From the NCBI RefSeq assembly GCF_000759835.1, contig NZ_BBNB01000016.1, positions 62,001 through 126,000 of the forward strand: 64,000 bases of DNA, written 5' to 3'. The stretch comes from Citrobacter sedlakii NBRC 105722. Lineage in GTDB: Bacteria > Pseudomonadota > Gammaproteobacteria > Enterobacterales > Enterobacteriaceae. How positions within the stretch are numbered: the first letter of the stretch is position 1; each line of letters begins with the position of its first letter. The position numbers were made by a program, and so were the translations under genes. The notes beneath the pieces were generated by a model, which was not told where the DNA came from, made no database searches, and saw only the letters and a list, made by a program, of their open reading frames with translations. Below are positions 51,015-59,490 of the stretch, in pieces.

Positions 51015-51589
51015 TGATAAAACGACTTTCAGAAATTGCAGAGGTTACCGGCGGTCATACGTTTCGAACCAGGGCCGAAGCCGTAAAAGGTAACATTCAT
51101 TTGCTGCAGATCAAAGATATAAGAGAAGGTGTTTTTGACAATTTTTCAAGTCTCCCTTTTGCTGATATTCCAGAGGAGAAATTAAAAATAAGTCTTCAAA
51201 CCAATGATATTCTTTTACCACTAAGAGGGGAAAGAATACCAGCAATGTTGCTCTGTAACCCATATAACATATCGGCTACAACAACCAACCAAATAGCTGT
51301 TATAAGAATCAATACTACTATAATACAACCTGAATTTTTATACTATTTTTTGAATTCCCCTAAGGGTGCTGAGCAGATCTCTGCATTACAGGGGGGGGGA
51401 CTGGTAGTCAATCTTAGCTTAAAAAACCTGTTAAAACTTGAGATTCCCACACCATCATTGGATATTCAAGATGAAGTTATTACCCTTCGTAGAATATGGG
51501 ATGAGCAAAGAGAGACGTTAAAAAATTTAATCGAGAACGGCACTATCCTATGCCACACAGCAATTAATACACTAATGAATCGTAGGTAA
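51011..51589 (+). CDS. Half-length type I specificity subunit (HsdS-like) with a G9 tract
   Basis: 192 residues, about half of a normal HsdS: one target-recognition domain (RLSEIAEVTGGHTFR at the start; GGGLVVNLSLKNLLKLEIP near 128-147) and one helical spacer (DEVITLRRIWDEQRETLKNL). Half-S proteins work as dimers. A run of nine G at 51391-51399 (codons 127-130) is striking in an AT-rich gene: with eight G, reading hits TAG three codons later; with ten, it hits TAG about eight codons later. The gene is therefore in the ON phase here. It is overlapped by the small exported gene and lies four bases before the HsdM-like gene. No HsdR is present. Confidence 0.8.
   Translation: MMIKRLSEIAEVTGGHTFRTRAEAVKGNIHLLQIKDIREGVFDNFSSLPFADIPEEKLKISLQTNDILLPLRGERIPAMLLCNPYNISATTTNQIAVIRINTTIIQPEFLYYFLNSPKGAEQISALQGGGLVVNLSLKNLLKLEIPTPSLDIQDEVITLRRIWDEQRETLKNLIENGTILCHTAINTLMNRR
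51391..51399 (+). repeat. G9 homopolymer tract in the half-hsdS gene
   Basis: Nine consecutive G in a gene of roughly one-third GC. Slipped-strand mispairing here would switch the frame. Both -1 and +1 changes lead to early stop codons. Confidence 0.9.
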
Positions 51590-51593
51590 AGCG

Positions 51594-52847
51594 ATGCAAG
51601 AACAAGAATTTGTAAGGCTGCTGCAAGCAATCGATTGCAATAACCTTGATAAACACACTCAAATCATGTTTAACATTGAAATGACAGTTCTCTGTTATTT
51701 ACTTAATGGTTCCCTCAAGCAACTAACTAACAATACTTGCACAAATATTTTTTCGCTTTATGAACAATCAAAGTCAAATACCAAGGGTTGGATAGAATTA
51801 AATAAGGAAGAGTTTGATTTTATATTTTCCAATGTCACATTCTACGCCCCTTCCTTAAACAAAGAGATCAGAAACTACATTTATAGAATTTTTGATTTTT
51901 GCAACAAACATATTAACACCTTATCCATAAATTATACATTGGATATATTTTCATATATATTTGAAACATATCATCCCCAGAAAGAAAAACATTACACTCC
52001 AAAAGAAATAACAGAATTAATGACTCACATCATTCAGGAAAAACAAGATGGATCTTTTTTAGATCCTGCTTGCGGCTCTGGTGAGTTTATTTCAGAAGCG
52101 ATTAAAACTCTTAAAGATATATCAGGATCAGAAAAAAGTATTGACAGATTAAAAATCTCTAAAATGAAGGCCCTTGTGAACGAAATATCTCCATCAAATA
52201 TCACCTCTACATATTTTGATGCAGAGAACACCTCGGAGAGAAAATTTGATTTCATTCTTTCCAATCCCCCTTTCTCTTTAAGAATGCCTTCCACTACTAA
52301 AAATAAATTTTGTATTTATGGAGAACCACCAGCATCATATGCTGACTTTGCTTTTTTACAATACTGCATCTATAAATTAAAAGATAATGGGCAAGCGGCT
52401 ATAATCTTACCCGACGGTGTACTTTTTAGAAGTGGCAAAGAACACGACATTCGTAAAAAAATCATAGACAACAATCACATTACAGCAATTATTTATTTAC
52501 CAAAAGGAGTTTTTAAGAATACAGCCGTTGCAACAAATATTTTATTTTTAAGCAAAAAAAGTGAAAATAGCGATATTTTCATCCTAGATATCAGAGATAA
52601 AACCAACTTTGACAATCAAGAAGTTTCAAAATTATTTATCTCTCGAAAAGCAACTTCGATATCAAGATATATATCCAGAAAAGAAATTGCTGACAATAAT
52701 TATAATTTATCTGCTTCATTATATTTCAGACACGAAGTGAAAGAACAAAGCCTGGCGCTTCTTATAAATAAGCAAAAAGCACTTGAAGAAAGGTTACTTT
52801 CGTTACAGCACGTATTTCAAAGCAAACTAACCAAGCTAATGAAATAA
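51594..52847 (+). CDS. Compact N6-adenine DNA methyltransferase (HsdM-like)
   Basis: 417 residues, shorter than usual HsdM (about 500). The order is: helical N-terminal region (about 1-130, TYHPQKEKHYTPKEITELM), motif I DPACGSGEF near 155-163 (SAM binding), catalytic NPPF in LSNPPFSLR near residue 220, and the typical LPDGVLFRSGKEHDIRK and VFKNTAVATNILFL segments. All methyltransferase motifs are intact. Together with the half-HsdS it should form a sequence-specific adenine methyltransferase. Strongly AT-rich, pointing to transfer from another genus. Confidence 0.85.
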   Translation: MQEQEFVRLLQAIDCNNLDKHTQIMFNIEMTVLCYLLNGSLKQLTNNTCTNIFSLYEQSKSNTKGWIELNKEEFDFIFSNVTFYAPSLNKEIRNYIYRIFDFCNKHINTLSINYTLDIFSYIFETYHPQKEKHYTPKEITELMTHIIQEKQDGSFLDPACGSGEFISEAIKTLKDISGSEKSIDRLKISKMKALVNEISPSNITSTYFDAENTSERKFDFILSNPPFSLRMPSTTKNKFCIYGEPPASYADFAFLQYCIYKLKDNGQAAIILPDGVLFRSGKEHDIRKKIIDNNHITAIIYLPKGVFKNTAVATNILFLSKKSENSDIFILDIRDKTNFDNQEVSKLFISRKATSISRYISRKEIADNNYNLSASLYFRHEVKEQSLALLINKQKALEERLLSLQHVFQSKLTKLMK

Positions 52848-52851
52848 TCCA

Positions 52852-52888
52852 CAGGCCGGAGAAAGCGTTTACGCTATCATCCGGCGCC
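52852..52888. repeat. REP copy bounding the island, right
   Basis: Direct copy of the 48532-48568 element with one mismatch, 4,320 bp away. Together they bracket the brnTA-mrr-methyltransferase block. Confidence 0.85.
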
Positions 52889-52906
52889 TTCCCATGTAAG
52901 CCCGAA

Positions 52907-53986
52907 TCACTCCACCACAAACCGCGTTGCCGCAAAGCAGTTCAGTACCCGGTGTACCAAAAACACCATCGTCAGCGTTACCATCAGCGCCACGGTGACC
53001 GAGGTGATGCGGTACAGATCGCTGAATACCAGGTCGCTGTCCGGGTGCAGGTTCTGACCGAACATAATGCCGATGGTGGTGATACTGGCGAAGCCCACTC
53101 CCGCGCCGACCTTTTCCATCACATGCAGGCGGGCGCTGAAAGCCAGGCCGAGCCCAATTAACGGCATCATGAGCAGCATGTGGTTGCTGAAGTCATAAAT
53201 AATCAGCTGCACCACCAGAATGTACAGGCAGGCCAACACGACGCCCACCACGCGCCAGATAGAACTGATCACCGCGCCACGATAGTGCATGGGAAAGAGA
53301 ATCAAAATGCCCGCCATCAGCGCCGACAGGGAGTCACTGAGATCGCAAATCTGGAAAACCACAAAGATCATCGTCGCCACACTGCCGGAAAGCAGCGACT
53401 CATGACGAACCCGGGCAGCGTCTTTGTCAATACGCGGCGGCGGCTGTCGCGGTTCCACATCGGGAATCAGATAGTGCAGCAGCGCGCTCAGCGCCACGGC
53501 CATCACGCAGGCTTCCATATTGGAAAACATCAGCGTATGCCAGTTCGTGGTGGGATAGCTCATAAAGTTAAGCATTGTACTCTGGCAAACCACCCCCATT
53601 GAGCCAAGCAGAAACAGTGGCCCCTTGCTCATAAAGCGAAAGCGCATCACGTACAGAGCCAATACCACCAGCGTCATAATAAGCGGCCATTGCGAAAGAT
53701 AACCGACAATCAGTACCATTTCGACGCAGTTCACCGCTGCGCTGAACACAAACTGCGTCGCCACGTGACGGTTAAACACCGGCACCAGCGACATCAGCAT
53801 CAGCGGATAGACCACAAAAAACACGCCGTACTGAACGTTGTAAAATGTGGAAACACTGAGGGCAACCGTTCCGGCGACGGCGATGCGTACGGTCTGGCGA
53901 AAATCGTTGGCCGTGTAAACAATCTTCCCGTGCGGCGTAAACACCTGTGCCAGCGTATTTATCGAGGCCAGAGAGCTAATAAACAT
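52907..53986 (-). CDS. DUF2955/FUSC-type inner-membrane efflux protein
   Basis: 359 residues with about ten membrane helices in two groups, and a soluble loop around residue 180-200 (EPRQPPPRIDKDAARVRHE). Resembles the AaeB/FUSC group that pairs with HlyD proteins to export aromatic acids. Its start overlaps the HlyD stop by 11 bp. Last gene of a MarR-HlyD-DUF2955 operon. Confidence 0.82.
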   Translation of the reverse strand: MFISSLASINTLAQVFTPHGKIVYTANDFRQTVRIAVAGTVALSVSTFYNVQYGVFFVVYPLMLMSLVPVFNRHVATQFVFSAAVNCVEMVLIVGYLSQWPLIMTLVVLALYVMRFRFMSKGPLFLLGSMGVVCQSTMLNFMSYPTTNWHTLMFSNMEACVMAVALSALLHYLIPDVEPRQPPPRIDKDAARVRHESLLSGSVATMIFVVFQICDLSDSLSALMAGILILFPMHYRGAVISSIWRVVGVVLACLYILVVQLIIYDFSNHMLLMMPLIGLGLAFSARLHVMEKVGAGVGFASITTIGIMFGQNLHPDSDLVFSDLYRITSVTVALMVTLTMVFLVHRVLNCFAATRFVVE

Positions 53987-55043
53987 AGTGCAGCCAGCTT
54001 ACGAGGTGGATCTGCGCCCCGGCGAAGGTGCGGGCAAACGGCCCTTCACTGTTATACAGTTGCACTGTGGCGCGCGCCCCGGTCGGTAACGGTTTTTCCA
54101 GCGGCTTGTCCAGCGCCACATGGATGCGCATCCGCTGGGCATCACGTACCCAGCGTGTGGACTGCTCCGGCTGCGACAGTTGGCCATTCACATCCTCCTG
54201 CCCCGCCAGGATCCCGGCATCGCTGCTGGTGACGTGAGCGGGAAACACGTTGCCCGGCAGTGCGTCAAAGACCACGGCGGCATCGGTGCTGGTCTGAGTA
54301 TGGCGCAGGCTCTTCTCGCGAAAGTCGGCCACGATATCGGTCTGGTTGCTGACCAGCGCCAGCAGCGGCGTGGCGGCAGTGGCATACAGGCCGGGGTTTA
54401 GCTGCAGATTACTCACCGTGCCGTCGGTCTCGGCTTTGACCTTCGTCCAGCCCAGGTTCAGCTTCGCCTCGTCAAGCGCGTTACGGTATTTTTGAAGCGT
54501 GACGTTAAGACTGTCGTCGCGTTCGCCACGCTGGATCAGCAGGTTCTGAATATTGGCTGTCAATGCCGATACCGACTGTTCGCTGGTTTGCCAGGCGGTG
54601 CGGGCTTTGTCGAGATCCGCCTGAGAGACGTTCTGCATCGCGCTCAGCTTCTGGTAGCGATTAAGCGTAAGTCTGTCGTTGTGGGCGGTGTATTGCGCGG
54701 TGCGCAGGCTGGCGCGCGCAGCGGCGATCTGCGCATCCAGTTGCTGATTGCTCAGTTTCGCCTGTTCCAGAGCGATCTGCGCAGCCTCAACTTTATTAAT
54801 AAACGGTGTCGGGTCGAGCTCATACAGCAGATCGCCTTTTTTCACCTGGCTGTTGTTGTGTACGTAAACGTGGGAGACGTAACCGGATACCCGGGAAGAA
54901 ACCGGCGTGACCACGCGCATTACGGTGGCGTCCGGCGTCAGTGGGATCCAGATATCGGCAACAATAAACCAGGCGAATATCACCAGGAAAGCGGCAATAC
55001 TCACCCTTACCCAACGGGCAAATTTTTGTTCTGGCGTCATCAT
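53976..55043 (-). CDS. HlyD-family periplasmic adaptor (EmrA/AaeA-like)
   Basis: 355 residues: one N-terminal membrane helix (about 12-30), first half-lipoyl motif (SGYVSHVYVHNNSQVKKGDLLYELD), long coiled coil (about 85-180), second half-lipoyl and beta-barrel region. Links the DUF2955 protein to the periplasm or an outer-membrane channel. Two bases separate it from the MarR stop. Confidence 0.88.
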   Translation of the reverse strand: MMTPEQKFARWVRVSIAAFLVIFAWFIVADIWIPLTPDATVMRVVTPVSSRVSGYVSHVYVHNNSQVKKGDLLYELDPTPFINKVEAAQIALEQAKLSNQQLDAQIAAARASLRTAQYTAHNDRLTLNRYQKLSAMQNVSQADLDKARTAWQTSEQSVSALTANIQNLLIQRGERDDSLNVTLQKYRNALDEAKLNLGWTKVKAETDGTVSNLQLNPGLYATAATPLLALVSNQTDIVADFREKSLRHTQTSTDAAVVFDALPGNVFPAHVTSSDAGILAGQEDVNGQLSQPEQSTRWVRDAQRMRIHVALDKPLEKPLPTGARATVQLYNSEGPFARTFAGAQIHLVSWLHYVY

Positions 55044-55045
55044 TT

Positions 55046-55510
55046 TTAGCGTTGATTATCTTCTTCGCGGATTGTCCGCAGATTGCAGGCGATTTGATTA
55101 AGTGTGGCGCTGAAAAGGGCAAGTTCCGCTTCCGGGATGGTGCAGGTCACGCGCTGCTGATACGTCTCGATCACCCTGTTGAGTTCACGCAGAACCGCGC
55201 GACCGTTGTCCGTCAGGGTGAGCAGGCGAATACGCTTGTCCCAGGGCGATATGGAACGTATCAGATAACCCCGTTTTTCCAGCTGCGCGAGCGTGCGCAT
55301 GAGCGGCGGCAGTTCAATACCCTGCATTTCAGCCAGCTCGCTTACCGAGACGTTATCGCCCAGTTGATGCAATTGCATCAATACCGTCCAGCTTGACTGC
55401 GTCAGGCCGGTGTCGGTGATGGCGGTATCAATAATGGCGCGCCACTGACGCACCACCATCGCCATGCGCATGCCCATCGGACGGCGGGCAAACAGTTCGT
55501 CTTCGGTCAT
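55046..55510 (-). CDS. MarR-family repressor of the efflux operon
   Basis: 154 residues from the ATG at 55510 (MTEDELFARRPMGM); the longer frame would run through the operator. Winged helix at about 50-110 (VSVSELAEMQGIELPPLMRTLAQLEKRGYL; SPWDKRIRLLTLTDNG wing). SlyA/HosA-like. First gene of the operon, so it should repress itself and the pump; ligand unknown, phenolic acids are a fair guess. Confidence 0.88.
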   Translation of the reverse strand: MTEDELFARRPMGMRMAMVVRQWRAIIDTAITDTGLTQSSWTVLMQLHQLGDNVSVSELAEMQGIELPPLMRTLAQLEKRGYLIRSISPWDKRIRLLTLTDNGRAVLRELNRVIETYQQRVTCTIPEAELALFSATLNQIACNLRTIREEDNQR

Positions 55511-55517
55511 AGCACTT

Positions 55518-55535
55518 CCCCTCTTAGCTGAGGGG
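55518..55535 (-). promoter_or_regulatory. Hairpin covering the MarR ribosome-binding site
   Basis: CCCCTC and GAGGGG pair around a six-base loop in the 5' leader; in the mRNA the second arm is the Shine-Dalgarno sequence GAGGGG located before ATG 55510. Folding would hide it and lower translation. Confidence 0.5.
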
Positions 55536-55541
55536 AAAATA

Positions 55542-55561
55542 ATACTTATCAGGATAAGTAT
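55542..55561. promoter_or_regulatory. Perfect 20-bp palindrome, candidate MarR operator
   Basis: ATACTTATC-AG-GATAAGTAT lies 32-51 bp upstream of the MarR start codon. The symmetry and size are right for a MarR dimer, likely overlapping the promoter. Confidence 0.75.
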
Positions 55562-55656
55562 CAAGAAACAGGCCGGGTATTCGCATGAATTGATAAATAT
55601 TATGAATGTATTTAGAACGACGCTGTGCGCGTCGCCCTTATTGATTTTACGGGCTT

Positions 55657-55818
55657 TTAGAGCTCATCCCGCCGTAAGCCAATATCTTTGAGCCGTTCAT
55701 CATTCATCTGTTGCAAAATGCGTCGCGAGTAAACCCGTAAGCGCCACGCTTTATACGCCCGCCAGATCAGCATAAATCCCGCAAATGGCCGTTTTGTCCT
55801 GTTCTCGTAAAATTCCAT
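55657..55818 (-). CDS. yjiS: DUF1127 small basic protein YjiS
   Basis: 53 residues starting MEFYENRTKRPFAGFM and ending in the DUF1127 signature NDERLKDIGLRRDEL. Closely matches E. coli YjiS (54 aa). Rich in arginine and tryptophan; members bind RNA or affect phosphate/carbon metabolism in other bacteria. GGAGG (GGAGGTGGAGA) precedes the ATG. Divergent from yjiR. Confidence 0.9.
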   Translation of the reverse strand: MEFYENRTKRPFAGFMLIWRAYKAWRLRVYSRRILQQMNDERLKDIGLRRDEL

Positions 55819-55872
55819 TCTCCACCTCCGCATTAACCTGAGGCTTTATTCTGGCGGGGGGCGATTATTCAT

Positions 55873-55982
55873 TACAGATTCAAAAAACACTTTTCATTAA
55901 CATACAGATTGACTAAAAATACGTCTGTACTGCAAAAAATGCACCTGTCTGTACTGGTTTTGAAATCTGTATGGCATTTATA
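55873..55982. promoter_or_regulatory. Cluster of CTGTA/TACAG motifs upstream of yjiR
   Basis: Five motifs lie in the yjiS-yjiR gap: TACAG at 55873 and 55913, then CTGTA at 55925, 55949 and 55977. Two are embedded in a GTCTGTACTG direct repeat with 24-bp period. MocR-type regulators bind direct or inverted repeats in such gaps, so this is likely the YjiR autoregulatory region. Confidence 0.55.
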
Positions 55983-55993
55983 AGGGATACAGC

Positions 55994-57406
55994 ATGACGC
56001 GTTATCAACATCTGGCCAATCTGCTGGCTGAACGTATTGAGCAGGGTTTATATCGTCATGGAGAAAAATTGCCGTCAGTGCGCAGCCTGAGCCAGCAACA
56101 TGGCGTGAGTATCAGCACTGTGCAACAGGCGTATCAGCGCCTGGAATCTCAGCAGCTCATTACGCCACAGCCGCGGTCAGGCTATTTTGTCGCGCCGCGC
56201 AAAGCGCAGCCGCCGGTCCCTCCGATGTCTCGACCGGTACAGCGTCCGGTGGAGATCACCCAGTGGGATCAGGTGCAGGATATGCTGGAAGGGCATCACG
56301 ATGCGTCTATCATTCCCTTTAGTAGCGGCATCCCGGACATCAGCCAGCCAAGCCTGAAGCCGCTGTGGCGCGAGTTAAGCCGCGTCGCGCAGCACAATCT
56401 GAGCGCGGTGCTGGGCTATGATGAGCTATCCGGCTGTCGCGAACTGCGTCAGCAAATCGCGCGACTGATGCTCGACGGCGGTTCCGTGGTCACCGCCGAA
56501 GATATTGTCATAACCAGCGGCAGCCAGAGCAGCATGTCGCTGGCGCTGCTGGCGGTGTGTCAGCCGGGGGATATTGTCGCCGTGGAATCGCCCGCCTACT
56601 ACGGCACCATGCAGCTTCTGCGCGGTTTAGGCATCAAAGTAATTGAAATTCCTACCGATCCGGATACGGGGATCAGTATCGAAGCGCTGGAACTGGCGCT
56701 GGAACAATGGCCGGTCAAAGGGGTCATACTGGTGCCAAACTGCAATAATCCGCTTGGGTTTATCATGCCGGATGCGCGTAAGAAAGCGGTACTGGCGCTC
56801 GCCCAGCGTCACGATATCGTTATTTTCGAAGACGATGTTTACGGCGAACTGGCCTCGGAGTACCCTCGCCCGAAAACCATTCACGCCTGGGATATCGACG
56901 GACGGGTGATTCTGTGCAGCTCGTTTACCAAATCGGTCGCGCCGGGCCTGCGCGTCGGTTGGGTGGCGCCTGGCCGTTACCATGACAAGCTGCTGCATAT
57001 GAAGTACGCCGTTATCGGCTCCAACGTCCCGGTCACCCAACTGGCGGCGGCCGCGTTTGTCCGGGAGGGTCACTATCACCGTCACCTCCGGCGAATGCGC
57101 CAGATTTACCAACGCAACATGGAAGTCTACACCTGCTGGGCACGGGAATATTTTCCCGGCGGCATCTGCATCACGCGGCCAAAAGGCGGTTTTTTACTGT
57201 GGGTTGAATTACCAGAACAGGTCGATATGGTCTGCGTGGCGAAACAACTCTGTCGACTGAGAATCCAGGTTGCGCCCGGCTCCCTGTTTTCGGCATCAGG
57301 TAAATACCGCAACTGCGTGCGCATCAATTGCGCGCTACCACCGGACGAGAAACACCGGGAAGTGATGCAAAAGCTTGGCGAGGCGATTAAGGTGGCGATG
57401 GACTAG
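55994..57406 (+). CDS. yjiR: MocR-type GntR/aminotransferase regulator YjiR
   Basis: 470 residues, as E. coli: GntR winged helix (about 1-70, LPSVRSLSQQHGVSISTVQQAYQ), linker, then an aminotransferase fold-I domain. The PLP lysine is expected in CSSFTKSVAPGLRVGW; NCNNPLGF and EDDVYGEL complete the cofactor site. A one-component regulator sensing an amine or amino acid through PLP. Confidence 0.93.
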   Translation: MTRYQHLANLLAERIEQGLYRHGEKLPSVRSLSQQHGVSISTVQQAYQRLESQQLITPQPRSGYFVAPRKAQPPVPPMSRPVQRPVEITQWDQVQDMLEGHHDASIIPFSSGIPDISQPSLKPLWRELSRVAQHNLSAVLGYDELSGCRELRQQIARLMLDGGSVVTAEDIVITSGSQSSMSLALLAVCQPGDIVAVESPAYYGTMQLLRGLGIKVIEIPTDPDTGISIEALELALEQWPVKGVILVPNCNNPLGFIMPDARKKAVLALAQRHDIVIFEDDVYGELASEYPRPKTIHAWDIDGRVILCSSFTKSVAPGLRVGWVAPGRYHDKLLHMKYAVIGSNVPVTQLAAAAFVREGHYHRHLRRMRQIYQRNMEVYTCWAREYFPGGICITRPKGGFLLWVELPEQVDMVCVAKQLCRLRIQVAPGSLFSASGKYRNCVRINCALPPDEKHREVMQKLGEAIKVAMD

Positions 57407-57444
57407 CTTCTGCCACCCGCTACGCGTTGCCAGTCGGGCGCCCC

Positions 57445-58398
57445 TCAATGCGCCACGTTTTGTATCTCTTCCGCAGAGAGCCCGGTCAGACGCTGCACCG
57501 TTGGAGGTTCAATCCCCTCCGCGAGCATCATTGCGGCAATACGCCGGGCTGCTGCGCGCTGACCTTCGGCCAGCCCTTCCTGTTTGCCTTCCTGTTTACC
57601 CTGCTCCATGCCCTGGCGGATCCCTTTTCTGAGAATCGCATTACGAAATCTTTCTGCAACCGTCATTAATCGCTCCTTGTGTTGAGGCACCCGCTGCGCC
57701 ATCTCTTCCAGAAAGACGCTGAACCGTGGCGTATAACCGTGCTGTCTTTGTAAATAATTAAACAGCGCTTTCAACTGTCTGTCATTAGCGCAACCGGTAA
57801 CGAGTAGCGATGCCAGTTGTTCTACCAGCCCCAACAGATCGCGTCTGCGAATATGCTTTTGGACCAACTCCAGTAACGCCATCCGCCGATGCTGCATAAT
57901 TTCATCGTCCGGGATCACCGTGATATCCACCAGAGGGAACGCGGCGCTATACAGTTCACGCGCCAGCGCAGGATCGGCAAAGTCATCCAGCCAGTTCAGA
58001 GAAAAGGGATAAGGGCTTTCCACGCCGTGATAAAACAGCATCGGCACCACCAGCGGCAGCCGCTTATGTCCGGCGTCTAAATGCTGTTGCATCGCCGCGA
58101 TGGCGTAGCGCATCAGCCTGAATGCCATATGTGCATCAGGCGTGCTTTGATGCTCGATAACCACATAGATATACCCCTCGCCTTCATCGGTTTGTACCGA
58201 CCACAGCACATCTGAATAATACGCCCGCAGATTGTCTTCAATAAAACTGGTCGGCTCCAGCTTCAGCGTCTGCAAATCGCACAGCGATCGCAGCGAAGCC
58301 GGAAGATGAATATCCAGAAAATCACGGGCGGTATCCGGATGGCGCAGAAAGGTCTTAAACACGGCGTCATGCGGGGTGGATGTGTTTGTTTTGCTCAT
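57445..58398 (-). CDS. Rpn family recombination-promoting nuclease
   Basis: 317 residues: N-terminal PD-(D/E)xK nuclease domain ([19 protein letters not shown]; catalytic YVVIEHQS near residue 78-86), then a helical region and a C-terminal charged repeat tail ([14 protein letters not shown]). These proteins (RpnA-E, formerly transposase_31) cleave DNA and promote RecA-independent recombination; recent work links them to defence against phage. E. coli has yjiP here. Complete; start at 58398. Confidence 0.87.
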   Translation of the reverse strand: MSKTNTSTPHDAVFKTFLRHPDTARDFLDIHLPASLRSLCDLQTLKLEPTSFIEDNLRAYYSDVLWSVQTDEGEGYIYVVIEHQSTPDAHMAFRLMRYAIAAMQQHLDAGHKRLPLVVPMLFYHGVESPYPFSLNWLDDFADPALARELYSAAFPLVDITVIPDDEIMQHRRMALLELVQKHIRRRDLLGLVEQLASLLVTGCANDRQLKALFNYLQRQHGYTPRFSVFLEEMAQRVPQHKERLMTVAERFRNAILRKGIRQGMEQGKQEGKQEGLAEGQRAAARRIAAMMLAEGIEPPTVQRLTGLSAEEIQNVAH

Positions 58399-58626
58399 GG
58401 CGGTCCGTCACCTAAAAAATTTACCGCCACGTTACCGTGCCGCCTCCCCCGTTTCATGCGCCACTTTCCTTCTCTGCGAAACGCCTCCAGAGAAAAAGCC
58501 CCCCAGATGTAACAGCAACATGTTCGCGGAATGCGCTACGCAAAAACCACACAACGTCGGCGATTACGACGTTTCCGCCGTCCGGCCTGTGGTATAACTC
58601 ATCATTATCAACAGGAGAGGCTGACC

Positions 58627-59442
58627 GTGAACCGCACCCGAAATATTTCACAATCATTCTGGCGTGACGAACAACTGCCGTGGCTGGAATTGCGAAGTAC
58701 CAGACGCAGCCATCAGGCCTACAAGCGCCATTACCACCCGCAACTGTCGGTTGGCGCGATCCTGGAAGGAGAAACCCGTTGCGTCAGTCACGGTGTAGAG
58801 TACCGCCTGCAGGCAGGCGATCTGATTGTGATCCCGCCGGATGCGCCACACAGCTGCAACCCGGTAGACGGACAGTGTCGCAGCTATCATATGCTCTATC
58901 TGGACGCAGACTGGTGCCGTGCGCAATTCGTTGGCGTGACCGCCAGCGCGCGCCTTGTCGCCCCCGCGCCGGTCATTCGCAGCCCGTCGCTGTTTGCCGA
59001 TTACCTTACGCTGGTTACGTTCATGGCGCGCCGACAGACGGCGGCGGTAGCGAGCGCCGCCCAGCGTCTGCTGCGCCAGCTCCCCTTGCACATTGGCACG
59101 ACAGATACTCCACGCGCCAGCAGTCGCTATTTACTGACACGCCTGCAAAGCGATTTGCTTTCTCCACCGTCGCTGGATGAGTTAGCCCATGAGTGCCAGA
59201 TGCGTAAAGAGACGCTGATCCGCACCTTTAAACAGGATATCGGCCTGACGCCGGGCAGTTACCTGAACATCGCGCGCATCGGTTACGCCCGCGCGCGGTT
59301 ACGCGCCGGGGAGACGATTGCCGACGTCAGTTACCAGAGCGGATTCGCCGATCAGAGTCATTTTCATCGCACCTTTGTCAGCTATACCGCCGCCACGCCA
59401 CGTCAGTATGCGTCGGGGCGATCAATATCAGACAATAATTAG
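58627..59442 (+). CDS. AraC-family regulator of the LysE exporter
   Basis: 271 residues from a GTG at 58627 (read MNRTRNISQSFW), behind AGGAGAGG; the ORF from 58531 begins in the leader. N-terminal cupin domain (AYKRHYHPQLSVGAILEGE) and C-terminal double HTH (about 175-265, CQMRKETLIRTFKQDIGLTP; GFADQSHFHRTF). It lies 48 bp before the exporter gene in the same direction and is its likely activator. Confidence 0.83.
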   Translation: MNRTRNISQSFWRDEQLPWLELRSTRRSHQAYKRHYHPQLSVGAILEGETRCVSHGVEYRLQAGDLIVIPPDAPHSCNPVDGQCRSYHMLYLDADWCRAQFVGVTASARLVAPAPVIRSPSLFADYLTLVTFMARRQTAAVASAAQRLLRQLPLHIGTTDTPRASSRYLLTRLQSDLLSPPSLDELAHECQMRKETLIRTFKQDIGLTPGSYLNIARIGYARARLRAGETIADVSYQSGFADQSHFHRTFVSYTAATPRQYASGRSISDNN

Positions 59443-59490
59443 CGCCGGACAAAAGGTAGGGTGATCTCCGGTTTACTGTCTGAGGTCACT

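Noticed and set aside
48532-52888. Island as a prophage or tRNA-targeted integrative element
   Set aside because: No integrase, no phage structural genes, no att-like tRNA repeat; only REP copies bound it.
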